Below, piece by piece: positions 56,689 to 64,000 of a stretch of 64,000 nt of DNA. The DNA lies in contig JAIUOX010000005.1 in the NCBI GenBank assembly GCA_020160955.1, positions 1 to 64,000 of the forward strand, given 5' to 3'. The position numbers and the translations under genes are program-made. Under the pieces are notes generated by a model. That model made no database searches, was not told the DNA's origin, and saw nothing but the letters and a program-made list of their open reading frames with translations. The stretch comes from Pseudomonadota bacterium (GTDB lineage: Bacteria > Pseudomonadota > Alphaproteobacteria > Reyranellales > Reyranellaceae). How positions within the stretch are numbered: the first letter of the stretch is position 1; the number at the start of each line of letters is the position of its first letter.

Positions 56689-57855
56689 GTGAAGCGCTGG
56701 TTGTTCGCCGTCGTCGCGGCCGTGCTGGTAGCAGTGCCGGCGGCGGCCGACGAGTTGCTGCTGTGGCTCGAGGACGAGGTGCAGGCGGTGGCGGCGCACG
56801 GGCCGTGGCCGCCGCCGGTGCCGCGCGATCCCAGCAACCGGGTGGCCGGCAACGCCGCCGCCGCGCGGCTGGGCGAGGTGCTGTTCAACGATCCGCGCCT
56901 GTCGGCCGATGGGCAGATGAGCTGCGCGAGCTGCCATGTCCCGGGCCGCGACTGGGTCGACGGACGGGCGCGCGGCGTGGGCCGAGTCGAGCTCGACCGG
57001 CGCACGCCGTCGCTGTGGAACGTCGGCTACGGCCACTGGTTCGGCTGGGACGGCGCGTCCGACTCGCTGTGGGCGCAGTCGATCCGGCCGATCCTCGATC
57101 CGCGCGAGATGGCGGGCGACGCGTCCCGGGTGGCGGCGCTGCTGCGCGACGACAAGCAGCTCGCCTGCGGCTACGCGCGGGCCTTCGGTGCGGCGCCGGG
57201 CAAGGACGACGAGGCGCTGCTGGTCGACGCGGCCAAGGCGATGGCGGCGTTCCAGGCGACGCTGGTCAGCCCGCGCTCCCCGTTCGACGATTTCCGCGAC
57301 GCCCTGCTCGCCGGCGACAAGGCCGCCGCTTCGCGCTACCCGGTCGACGCCCAGCGCGGGCTCAAGATCTTCGTCCGGGTCGGCTGCGCCAACTGCCACT
57401 TCGGCCCGCGCTTCACCAACGGCGAGTTCGGCGACGTCGGCGTGCCGTTCTTCACGCGGCCCGGCGAGGTCGATGCCGGCCGGCTGGACGGTCTCGGCAA
57501 GCTGGCGGCCAGCGCCTACAACCTGCTCGGCCGCTACAACGACGATCCGACCGGCAGGAGCGGCCTGCGCACCCGCCACGTCCAGCGCCTGCACAGCAAC
57601 TTCGGCGAGTTCCGCGTGCCGTCGCTGCGCCAGCCGGGGCCGGGTCCCTTCATGCACAATGGCCAGATGGCGACGCTGGAAGAGGTGGTGAAGCACTATT
57701 CCGAGGTCAGCCCGGACCGGCTGCACAGCGATGGCGTCCCGCTGGTCCGCCAGCTCGGCCTGACGCCGCGGCAGAGCGACGACATGGTGGCCTTCCTGCG
57801 CACGCTGTCGGTCGACGTGCCGCCGCGGCCGCAACCCGGTCCGCTCTGCCCCTGA
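56689..57855 (+). CDS. Di-haem cytochrome c peroxidase / MauG-family protein
   Basis: A 388-residue periplasmic protein with a signal peptide (1-20, VPAAA). Two haem c sites: CASCH at 79-83 and CANCH at 233-237. The FNDPRLSADGQMSC start and the WFGWDGASDSLWAQS and RPILDPREM blocks are family-typical, as is FMHNGQMATLEEVV near the C-terminus. Members either reduce H2O2 or, as in MauG and MbnH, oxidise residues of a partner protein. I cannot tell which from the sequence; the distal ligand was not resolved. GTG start at 56689. It closes the four-gene set. Confidence 0.88.
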   Translation: MKRWLFAVVAAVLVAVPAAADELLLWLEDEVQAVAAHGPWPPPVPRDPSNRVAGNAAAARLGEVLFNDPRLSADGQMSCASCHVPGRDWVDGRARGVGRVELDRRTPSLWNVGYGHWFGWDGASDSLWAQSIRPILDPREMAGDASRVAALLRDDKQLACGYARAFGAAPGKDDEALLVDAAKAMAAFQATLVSPRSPFDDFRDALLAGDKAAASRYPVDAQRGLKIFVRVGCANCHFGPRFTNGEFGDVGVPFFTRPGEVDAGRLDGLGKLAASAYNLLGRYNDDPTGRSGLRTRHVQRLHSNFGEFRVPSLRQPGPGPFMHNGQMATLEEVVKHYSEVSPDRLHSDGVPLVRQLGLTPRQSDDMVAFLRTLSVDVPPRPQPGPLCP

Positions 57856-57868
57856 CGGTGGGGCGGCG

Positions 57869-58342
57869 CTACTTCAGCCGGCCGAGGGCGCTCTCGAGGA
57901 TCCAGGCCGCCGCCGCCGCATCGACGCGCTCGGCCCGCTTGGCGCGGCTCATGTCGTAGTCGTCGATCATGCCGCGCGTCACCGCGGCGGTGCTGAGCCG
58001 CTCGTCCTGGAACAGCACCGGCAGCGCGGCGAGGGCAGGCGGTGCGTGCCGCTCGATGTTGGCCGCGAACTGGCGCACCGATTGGCAGCGCGGTCCCTCG
58101 GTGCCGTCCATGTTGAGCGGCAGGCCGATCACCAGGCCGCGGATCTCGTGACGGGCCACCAGTTCGGCCAGTCCCGCGAGATCGGCCGCCAGCTTGCCGC
58201 GCTTCACCGTCAGCAGCGGCGTCGCCAGCATGCGCAGCGCGTCGCAGGTGGCGAGGCCCACGGTCTTGGTGCCGACATCCAGCGCCATCAGGCGGCCGGT
58301 GGGCACGGTCGTGCGAAAGGCATCGAAGTCGATCACCGCCAT
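57869..58342 (-). CDS. ruvX: Holliday-junction resolvase-like protein RuvX (YqgF)
   Basis: A 157-residue RNase H-like nuclease of the YqgF family, implicated in pre-16S rRNA processing. The start LMALDVGTKTVGLATCD carries the first Asp, GLVIGLPLNMDGTEGPRC the middle block, and QDERLSTAAV the Glu and C-terminal catalytic region. In many Alphaproteobacteria it neighbours gatC-gatA, as here. It converges with the peroxidase gene, with 13 bases between stops. Confidence 0.92.
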   Translation of the reverse strand: MAVIDFDAFRTTVPTGRLMALDVGTKTVGLATCDALRMLATPLLTVKRGKLAADLAGLAELVARHEIRGLVIGLPLNMDGTEGPRCQSVRQFAANIERHAPPALAALPVLFQDERLSTAAVTRGMIDDYDMSRAKRAERVDAAAAAWILESALGRLK

Positions 58343-58363
58343 GTCATGTCGCCTTCATGTGCC

Positions 58364-59164
58364 TCATGCCGCTTGCCGGCGGTCGATGCCGTCGAGCCAG
58401 TCGAGGGCGTCCGTCGCGACCTCTTGCCAGCCCGGTTGGCCGGGGACCCAGTGTCCCTGGCCGGGATACTCGCGCCGTTCGGCGACGTGGCCGAACCGTT
58501 CGGCGGTGCGGCGGACCACGCTGGCCGGCACCAGCCGGTCGCTTGCGCAGCCGACGAACAGCAACGGTACGGTAACGCGCCGAGGATCGACCGTCGCGGC
58601 GTGCCGCGGGTCGAGGAAGGGCAGGCCGATCTCGAGCAGCGCGCGGCCGGAGTCGGGAACGAAGGCGGCATGCTCGCGCGCGCCGTCGGCCGGATCGGTG
58701 GTGTTGAAGGTGTGCCACAGCGCCTCGGCGCGGGTCGCGCAGTGCGGCTTGCGCCACCAGCCCCAACGCGTCTCGATGCGCAGGAAGGCCAGCAGGTTCG
58801 ACAGGCGCAGCGCCAGTACGCCGGCCGGCGGGGCGGGCGTCAGCAGCACGGCGGCTCGCGCGACGCCGCGGGCGGCCAGCATCAGCGCCAGCAGGCCGCC
58901 CATCGAGTGGCCGACCAGGACCGGCTTGTCTGCCGCCGATGGCGTACGGTCCAGGATGAAGGCCTCGAGGTCGGCGGCGTAGTCGAGCAGGCTCACGATG
59001 CCAATGCCGGGATCGGACGACGACGCATCGGTCCAGGCCGGGGCGTGGTGTCGCAGCGCTGGCGCGTCGGTCTGCCAGCCGCGCGCCTCGAAGGCCGGCC
59101 GCCAGTTTCGCCAGACGCCCGGCGTTCCCCACATGCCGTGAATGAAGACTGCCACCTTGGCCAT
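58364..59164 (-). CDS. Alpha/beta hydrolase
   Basis: A 266-residue alpha/beta-fold hydrolase. The nucleophile elbow is LVGHSMGGLLAL (Ser near residue 84), with AVFIHGMWGTPG forming the oxyanion region. The later acid is likely in CASDRLVP, and the catalytic His in GQGHWVPG. No signal peptide. Substrate unknown; ester, amide or lactone are all possible. The ATG at 59164 was chosen: the frame extends upstream to 59221 with a low-quality leader. It is upstream of ruvX on the same strand by 21 bases and divergent from the antiporter gene. Confidence 0.85.
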   Translation of the reverse strand: MAKVAVFIHGMWGTPGVWRNWRPAFEARGWQTDAPALRHHAPAWTDASSSDPGIGIVSLLDYAADLEAFILDRTPSAADKPVLVGHSMGGLLALMLAARGVARAAVLLTPAPPAGVLALRLSNLLAFLRIETRWGWWRKPHCATRAEALWHTFNTTDPADGAREHAAFVPDSGRALLEIGLPFLDPRHAATVDPRRVTVPLLFVGCASDRLVPASVVRRTAERFGHVAERREYPGQGHWVPGQPGWQEVATDALDWLDGIDRRQAA

Positions 59165-59247
59165 GGTCGAGGTTATAAGGCGAGGGGGGCGGGCGGTCGA
59201 CCTGGCCTCGGGCCGAGACATCGTTACGGGGCAGGACGGGTTCCAGA

Positions 59248-61755
59248 GTGTCCGACACCTTCTACGCCTTGCTCGCCATCTCCATGGTGCTGGTGGTGGT
59301 CAGCCTGCTTGTGCCGGTGGCGGAGCGCTTCCGCCTGCCGCACACGGTGCTGCTGGCCATCGCGGGCATGGCGATGGGATTCCTCGGCTCTTGGGTGGTC
59401 TCCAGCGGCCTGCATCTCGGCGCCGTAGGCGACGCCTTCGTCGGCCTCGACAAGCTCGAGGTCAGCGCCGAGCTCTTCCTGCCGCTGTTCCTGCCACCGC
59501 TGCTGTTCACTGCCGGCCTGAACATCGAGGTCCGGCGCTTGATGGACGAGATCTCGGCCGTCCTGCTGCTCGCCATCGTCGCGGTCGTGGTCTGCATCGC
59601 CTGCGTCGGCCTGGTCGTCCACTGGGCGACCGGCATGAACCTCGTGGTCTGCCTGCTGCTCGGCGCCGTCGTCTCGACGACCGACCCGGCCGCCGTGATC
59701 GGCATCTTCCGCGATGTCGGCGCGCCCAAGCGCCTGTCGATCCTGGCCGAGGGCGAGTCGCTGCTCAACGACGCCGTGGCGATCGCCGCCTTCGGCCTGT
59801 TCGTGGGCATCCTGGTCGGCGGCGACGGCAGCGGGCACGGGTCCGACGGCGGCGGCGCGGTCGTGCTGGTGTTCCTGCGCGAGTTCATCGGCGGCCTGGT
59901 CGCGGGCTACCTGATGGCCCGCGCCACCATGTTCATCCTGCCGCGGCTGGGCGAGTCCGAGCCGGCGATCGCCTCGGTGACCGTGGCGCTCACCTACGTG
60001 TCGTTCGTGGTCGCCGACCGCTACCTCCACGTCTCGGGCGTGGTGTCGACGGTGATGGCGGCGCTCACGGTGGCGGCCTACGGCCCGACCCACCTCCATC
60101 CGCACCAGTGGTCTTCCCTGAAGCGGCTGTGGGAACAGCTGGAGTTCTGGGCCAGCTGCCTGATCTTCGTGCTGGCCTCGATGCTGGCCGCCAACGTGCT
60201 GGTGCGCATCACCTGGCTCTACGCGGTCGCGGTGCTGGCCGTCGCCTTCGGCGCCTTCTTCGCGCGGGCCATCGTGGTGTTCGGCATGCTGCCGGTGCTG
60301 GAGAAGGTCAAGCTCGTCCAGCCCGTCAACAACCGGTACAAGGCGGTGCTCGTGTGGGGCGGCCTGCGCGGGGCCGTGACCATCGTGCTGGGCATGGTGG
60401 TGGCGGGCAACGACCAGCTGCCGGAGGAGATGCGCGAGTTCGTCGCCCTGTCGGCGACCCTGTTCGTGCTCCTGACGCTGTTCGTGAATGCCACGACGCT
60501 CGGCCTGTTCATGCACGGGCTCGGGCTCGACAAGCTGTCGCGGCTCGAACTGGCGCTGCGCGACCGCGTGCTGGCCCTGTCCAAGGCCAATGTCGGGCGT
60601 CACCTCCAGCAGATCATGCGGCGCCGCAACGTCGCCGCCGAGGCGCTGCCGGTCGACCCGGCATCGGCCGGCGAGGAGGAGATCGCCGGCGCGCCGCCCG
60701 AACTGGCGCTCGACCTCGAGGAGCGCGTCAGGGTCGGGCTGGTCACGCTGTGCACCCGCGAGAAGGAACTCTATCTCGAGCAGTTCGAGCAGCAGATCCT
60801 GTCGCGCCGCATGGTCGCCGTGCTGGCGGCCGACGCCGACCGCCTGATCGACAGCGTGCGCGACAAGGGCGTGGCCGGCTACGAGCAGTGGATGAGCGAG
60901 ATCTCGCGGCCGGGCCGCGGCTTTCGCGCCGCGCTGTGGCTGCACCGGCGGCTCGGCGCCGAGGGCCCCCTCAAGCAGCAGTTGGCCGACCGCTTCGAAA
61001 TTCTGATGGTGACCCAGAGCGTGCTGGCCGAGCTGGCGGCCTTCAACGTGAAGTCCGTCTCCGATCTCCTCGGCATGGACGCCGAGCACGCGCTGGAGGC
61101 GGTGATCGGCAAGCGGCAGGACGCGGTCGATGCCGCGCTCAAGGCGCTGTCGCTGCAGTACCCCGGCTACGCCGAATCGATCCAGAGCCGCCAGCTCGAG
61201 CGGGCGGCCATCCGCTTCGAATCGGCCGAATACACGCGCCGGCTGCGCGAGGGCATCATCAGCCGCGAGGTTTACAAGAACCTGCGCGAGGAGCTGGCCC
61301 GCCGCCGCGGCGCGATCAGCCAGCGTCCGCCGCTCGACCTCGGCCTGGAACTGGCCAAGATGATCGAGCGGGTGCCGATGTTCGGGGCGCTGGACCGCGC
61401 CGCCGTGATCGAGATGAGCAAGCGGCTGCGCGCCGTCGTGGCGCTGCCGGGGGAGAAAATCATCGAGATCGGCGGCCCGCCCGACTCGATGTACTTCATC
61501 GCGGCGGGCGAGCTGACCGTGAAGGGACCCGGCTTCGAGGTCGTGCTGAAGGAGGGCAACTGCGTCGGCGAGATGGGGCTGGTGAGCGACAGCCCGCGCA
61601 GCGCCGACGTGATCGCCAACGGCTATTGCCACCTTCTGGCGCTCGACCGGCGCGACTTCCGGGCCATGCTGGCCAAGCGGCCGGCGGTCCTGGCCGAGAT
61701 CGAGGCGGTGGCCAGCCAGCGCACCGCCCAGAACCGGGGGCAGGCGGCGTCCTGA
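59248..61755 (+). CDS. Na+/H+ antiporter (CPA1/NhaP-type) fused to a cyclic-nucleotide-binding domain
   Basis: An 835-residue protein. About residues 1-430 hold some twelve membrane segments with TTDPAAVIGIFRDVGAP (about 145-160), the ion-binding NDAVAIAAFG, and WGGLRGAVTIVLG near 370-382, as in NhaP-type antiporters. A soluble helical region follows (430-690). Residues about 705-830 look like a CNBD: IERVPMFGALDRAAVIEMSK, GEKIIEIGGPPDSMYFIAAG, then GEMGLVSDSPRSADVIANG. The domain may gate transport by cAMP or c-di-nucleotide. The start is GTG 59248. It sits upstream of gatC. Confidence 0.9.
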   Translation: MSDTFYALLAISMVLVVVSLLVPVAERFRLPHTVLLAIAGMAMGFLGSWVVSSGLHLGAVGDAFVGLDKLEVSAELFLPLFLPPLLFTAGLNIEVRRLMDEISAVLLLAIVAVVVCIACVGLVVHWATGMNLVVCLLLGAVVSTTDPAAVIGIFRDVGAPKRLSILAEGESLLNDAVAIAAFGLFVGILVGGDGSGHGSDGGGAVVLVFLREFIGGLVAGYLMARATMFILPRLGESEPAIASVTVALTYVSFVVADRYLHVSGVVSTVMAALTVAAYGPTHLHPHQWSSLKRLWEQLEFWASCLIFVLASMLAANVLVRITWLYAVAVLAVAFGAFFARAIVVFGMLPVLEKVKLVQPVNNRYKAVLVWGGLRGAVTIVLGMVVAGNDQLPEEMREFVALSATLFVLLTLFVNATTLGLFMHGLGLDKLSRLELALRDRVLALSKANVGRHLQQIMRRRNVAAEALPVDPASAGEEEIAGAPPELALDLEERVRVGLVTLCTREKELYLEQFEQQILSRRMVAVLAADADRLIDSVRDKGVAGYEQWMSEISRPGRGFRAALWLHRRLGAEGPLKQQLADRFEILMVTQSVLAELAAFNVKSVSDLLGMDAEHALEAVIGKRQDAVDAALKALSLQYPGYAESIQSRQLERAAIRFESAEYTRRLREGIISREVYKNLREELARRRGAISQRPPLDLGLELAKMIERVPMFGALDRAAVIEMSKRLRAVVALPGEKIIEIGGPPDSMYFIAAGELTVKGPGFEVVLKEGNCVGEMGLVSDSPRSADVIANGYCHLLALDRRDFRAMLAKRPAVLAEIEAVASQRTAQNRGQAAS

Positions 61756-61833
61756 CCCGGTCGACGGCGGGGTGACAGGGCCGGGCAAAACGGCTACCAA
61801 CCGCGCCATTCAAGCGTTTCTGGAGCTAGAGGG

Positions 61834-62151
61834 ATGTCGCTCGACAAGGACACCGTGGCACGTATCGCGCGTCTCGCGCGGCTCAAGGTGCCGGATGAGG
61901 AACTGGCACCGCTGGCCGGCGAGCTGTCGGGCATCCTCGCCTGGATCGAGCAGTTGAACGAGGTCGACACCAAGAACGTCGAGCCGCTGTCGTCGGTCTC
62001 GGACGTCGTGCTGCCGCAGCGCGCCGACAAGGTCACCGACGGCGGGATCGCCGCCCGGGTGCTGGCCAACGCGCCGGGCGGCGCGGTCTACGTCGATCGC
62101 ACGGACAAGGCGGCCGGCGGCTTCTTCACGGTTCCGAAGGTGGTGGAGTAG
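61834..62151 (+). CDS. gatC: Asp/Glu-tRNA amidotransferase subunit GatC
   Basis: A 105-residue stabilising subunit of the GatCAB amidotransferase. Characteristic ARLARLKVPDEELAPLAGEL near residues 9-28 and a LPQRADKVTDGG stretch near residue 60. The gene ends three bases before gatA, which it supports as scaffold. GGAG and GAGGG sit in the 12 bases before ATG 61834. Confidence 0.96.
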   Translation: MSLDKDTVARIARLARLKVPDEELAPLAGELSGILAWIEQLNEVDTKNVEPLSSVSDVVLPQRADKVTDGGIAARVLANAPGGAVYVDRTDKAAGGFFTVPKVVE

Positions 62152-62154
62152 GCG

Positions 62155-63627
62155 ATGGCGGCCCTGACCGAACTCACGCTGGCCGCGCTCAAGGCGACGC
62201 TGGACAAGAAGGAAGCGAGCGCCGCCGAGGTGGCTGACGCGCACCTCGCGAAGCTCGACGCGCACCGCGCGCTCAACGCCTTCATCACCGAGACGCCCGA
62301 CAAGGCGCGCGAGATGGCCAAGGCCTCGGACGCGCGCCGCGCGCGCGGCGAGGGCGGCCTGCTCGAGGGCATCCCGCTGGCCATCAAGGACCTGTTCTGC
62401 ACCGAGGGCGTGCAGACCACGGCGGCGAGCCACATCCTCGAGGGCTTCGTGCCGCCGTACGAGAGCACGGTGACGGCCAACCTGTGGAAGGCCGGCGCCG
62501 TGATGGTCGGCAAGACCAACCTCGACGAGTTCGCGATGGGCTCGTCGAACATGACCAGCTACTTCGGCGGCGTCGAGAACCCGTGGAAGCGCCGCGGCGA
62601 CAACCGCAAGCTGGTGCCTGGTGGCTCGTCGGGCGGCTCGGCCGCCGCCGTCGCCGCCTACATGGTGCCCGGCAGCACCGGCACCGACACCGGCGGCTCG
62701 ATCCGCCAGCCGGCGGCGTTCTGCGGCATCGTCGGCCTGAAGCCGACCTATGGGCGCTGCTCGCGCTGGGGCGTCGTGGCGTTCGCCAGCTCGCTCGACC
62801 AGCCCGGCCCGTTCGCGCGCACCGTCGAGGACTGCGCCCTGATGCTGCAGGCGATGGCTGGCCACGACCCCAAGGACTCGACCTCGGCGCCGCTCGCCGT
62901 GCCGGACTTCGCGGCGGCCGCGCGCAATCCCGACATCCGCGGCCTCAAGGTCGGCATCCCGCGCGAGTACCGCGTCGACGGCACCTCGCCGGAGATCGTG
63001 GCGCTGTGGGACAGGGGCATGGAGATGCTGAAGGCGGCCGGCGCCGTGCCGGTCGAGGTCTCGCTGCCTCACACCAAGTACGCGCTGCCGGCCTACTACA
63101 TCGTCGCGCCGGCCGAGTGCTCGTCGAACCTCGCGCGCTACGACGGCGTGCGCTTCGGACTCAGGGTCCCCGGCAAGGACCTGATCGACATGTACCAGAA
63201 CACGCGCGGCGCCGGCTTCGGCAAGGAAGTGCGCCGGCGCATCATGATCGGCACCTACGTCCTGTCAGCCGGCTACTACGACGCCTACTACAAGAAGGCG
63301 CAGCAGGTGCGGGCGCTGATCGCGCGCGACTTCAAGCAGGCCTTCGAGCAGTGCGACGTGCTGCTGACGCCGACCGCGCCGACCGCCGCCTTCGCCGCCG
63401 GCGAGAAGATGGACGACCCGGTGACCATGTACCTCAACGACATGTTCACCATCCCGGCCTCGATGGCCGGGCTGCCCGGCATCTCGGTGCCGGCGGGCCT
63501 CGACAAGGACGGGCTGCCGCTCGGCCTGCAGCTGATCGGCCGCGCCTTCGACGAGGAGACGCTGCTGCGCACCGCCGCGGCGCTCGAGAAGGCGGCCGCC
63601 TTCACTGCGAAACCGGCCGGCTACTAG
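62155..63627 (+). CDS. gatA: Asp/Glu-tRNA amidotransferase subunit GatA
   Basis: Glutaminase subunit of GatCAB, which amidates mischarged Glu-tRNA(Gln) and Asp-tRNA(Asn). 490 residues, normal length. Amidase signature with Lys78 (AIKDLF), Ser158 ([10 protein letters not shown]) and Ser182 ([10 protein letters not shown]) forming the triad. No gatB is in the window; it may follow elsewhere. Cotranscribed with gatC, three bases apart. Confidence 0.97.
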   Translation: MAALTELTLAALKATLDKKEASAAEVADAHLAKLDAHRALNAFITETPDKAREMAKASDARRARGEGGLLEGIPLAIKDLFCTEGVQTTAASHILEGFVPPYESTVTANLWKAGAVMVGKTNLDEFAMGSSNMTSYFGGVENPWKRRGDNRKLVPGGSSGGSAAAVAAYMVPGSTGTDTGGSIRQPAAFCGIVGLKPTYGRCSRWGVVAFASSLDQPGPFARTVEDCALMLQAMAGHDPKDSTSAPLAVPDFAAAARNPDIRGLKVGIPREYRVDGTSPEIVALWDRGMEMLKAAGAVPVEVSLPHTKYALPAYYIVAPAECSSNLARYDGVRFGLRVPGKDLIDMYQNTRGAGFGKEVRRRIMIGTYVLSAGYYDAYYKKAQQVRALIARDFKQAFEQCDVLLTPTAPTAAFAAGEKMDDPVTMYLNDMFTIPASMAGLPGISVPAGLDKDGLPLGLQLIGRAFDEETLLRTAAALEKAAAFTAKPAGY

Positions 63628-63697
63628 GCCCGGCCGGCTCGCGACAGCCGCCGCCCGGCGTGGCACTCTCCCGCAAAAGAAGCGGAGGGAGAGGGAC

Positions 63698-64000
63698 ATG
63701 CCGGGACCTGCAACGATCGGCCGGAGAGGCCTGCTGGCGAGCGCCGCCGTGGTGGGACTGGCGCCCGGCGTCGCGCGTGCCGAGACCTAGCCGTCGCGGC
63801 CGGTCACGCTGGTCGTGCCGTTCGCCCCGGGCGGCGGCACCGACACCTTCGCCCGGCCGTTCGCGGCGCGCCTGTCGCAGCAATTGGGCCAGCAGGTCGT
63901 GATCGACAACCGCGCCGGCGCGGGCGGCACGCTGGGCGCCGGCCTCGTCGCCAAGGCGAAGCCCGACGGCTACACGATCCTGCTGGGCGCCATCCACCAC
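63698..64000 (+). pseudogene. Bug-family (TctC-type) binding protein broken by an in-frame TAG; continues past the window
   Basis: A tripartite tricarboxylate-type periplasmic binding protein. ATG 63698 lies six bases after GGGAGAGG and opens a Tat-like signal GRRGLLASAAVVG ending AET. Codon 31 is TAG (63788-63790); the same frame then continues [20 protein letters not shown], the normal start of a mature Bug protein. Most homologues have Trp (TGG) at this position, so TGG-to-TAG is a one-base change. No alternative start would retain the signal. It could be a real nonsense mutation, recoding, or a sequencing error. The frame is open to the window end. Confidence 0.8.

Overview
The window is a gene-dense, GC-rich stretch of chromosome that reads as alphaproteobacterial. 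The evidence is the neighbourhoods pepA-holC, purM-purN beside a DUF2066/PerM/Hda-like run, ppk1-ppx beside rnd-aspS, pyrB-pyrC, dprA-topA-rnr and ruvX/gatC-gatA, plus the alphaproteobacterial families EipB (DUF1849), COX4_pro_2 and DUF983. Rhodospirillales or a Reyranella-like lineage would fit, but that is a guess from gene content. No rRNA, tRNA, CRISPR array, IS element or prophage gene is visible. No gene-free stretch exceeds about 150 bases.

Layout. 1-9.2 kb: the end of pepA, holC, an FkbM-type methyltransferase and a cyclase-family hydrolase, an MFS carrier, an ABC-F ATPase, ndk with a strong terminator, a small cytochrome oxidase subunit, and purM-purN. 9.2-21 kb: DUF2066 protein, PerM-like permease, DnaA-regulator Hda, DUF2147 protein, an atypical SDR, a SixA-like phosphatase, the polyphosphate pair ppk1 and ppx, then rnd and aspS in divergent orientation. 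21-31 kb: a lipoprotein behind an AT-rich promoter, a 2-hydroxyacid dehydrogenase, two overlapping EipB-type envelope genes, a ROK kinase, an MFS carrier, a flavin-dependent monooxygenase, an alkaline-phosphatase-superfamily enzyme, an aldehyde dehydrogenase and rpmG (L33). 31-39 kb (minus strand): dprA, topA, rnr, DUF983 and an S41 protease lipoprotein.

39-47 kb is an accessory block of transport and secreted-protein genes: a dipeptide-type ABC importer without ATPases, interrupted by an MFS gene, and a divergent orphan binding protein with a berberine-bridge-type flavoprotein. It separates plsY-pyrC-pyrB (47-51 kb) from dprA-topA-rnr; these genes are adjacent in many Alphaproteobacteria. 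50.8-58 kb is a second accessory block. It holds a divergent pair of citrate-synthase-like genes, one fused to a DNA-binding helix-turn-helix, with palindromic operator-like sites between them; a YghU-type GST; and a tightly overlapping four-gene cluster (2OG-Fe(II) oxygenase, exported amidohydrolase, Met/His-rich YtkA-like protein, di-haem MauG/CcpA-type peroxidase). The last part carries ruvX, an alpha/beta hydrolase, a CPA1 antiporter fused to a cyclic-nucleotide-binding domain, gatC-gatA, and a Bug-type binding-protein gene broken by an in-frame TAG.

How the genes fit together. Housekeeping functions dominate: nucleotide synthesis, replication control, polyphosphate, RNA turnover, translation and Asp/Asn charging. 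The best candidate for an undescribed system is the export-and-oxidation cluster at 54.8-57.9 kb. Next are the citrate-synthase/regulator pair and the duplicated EipB genes.
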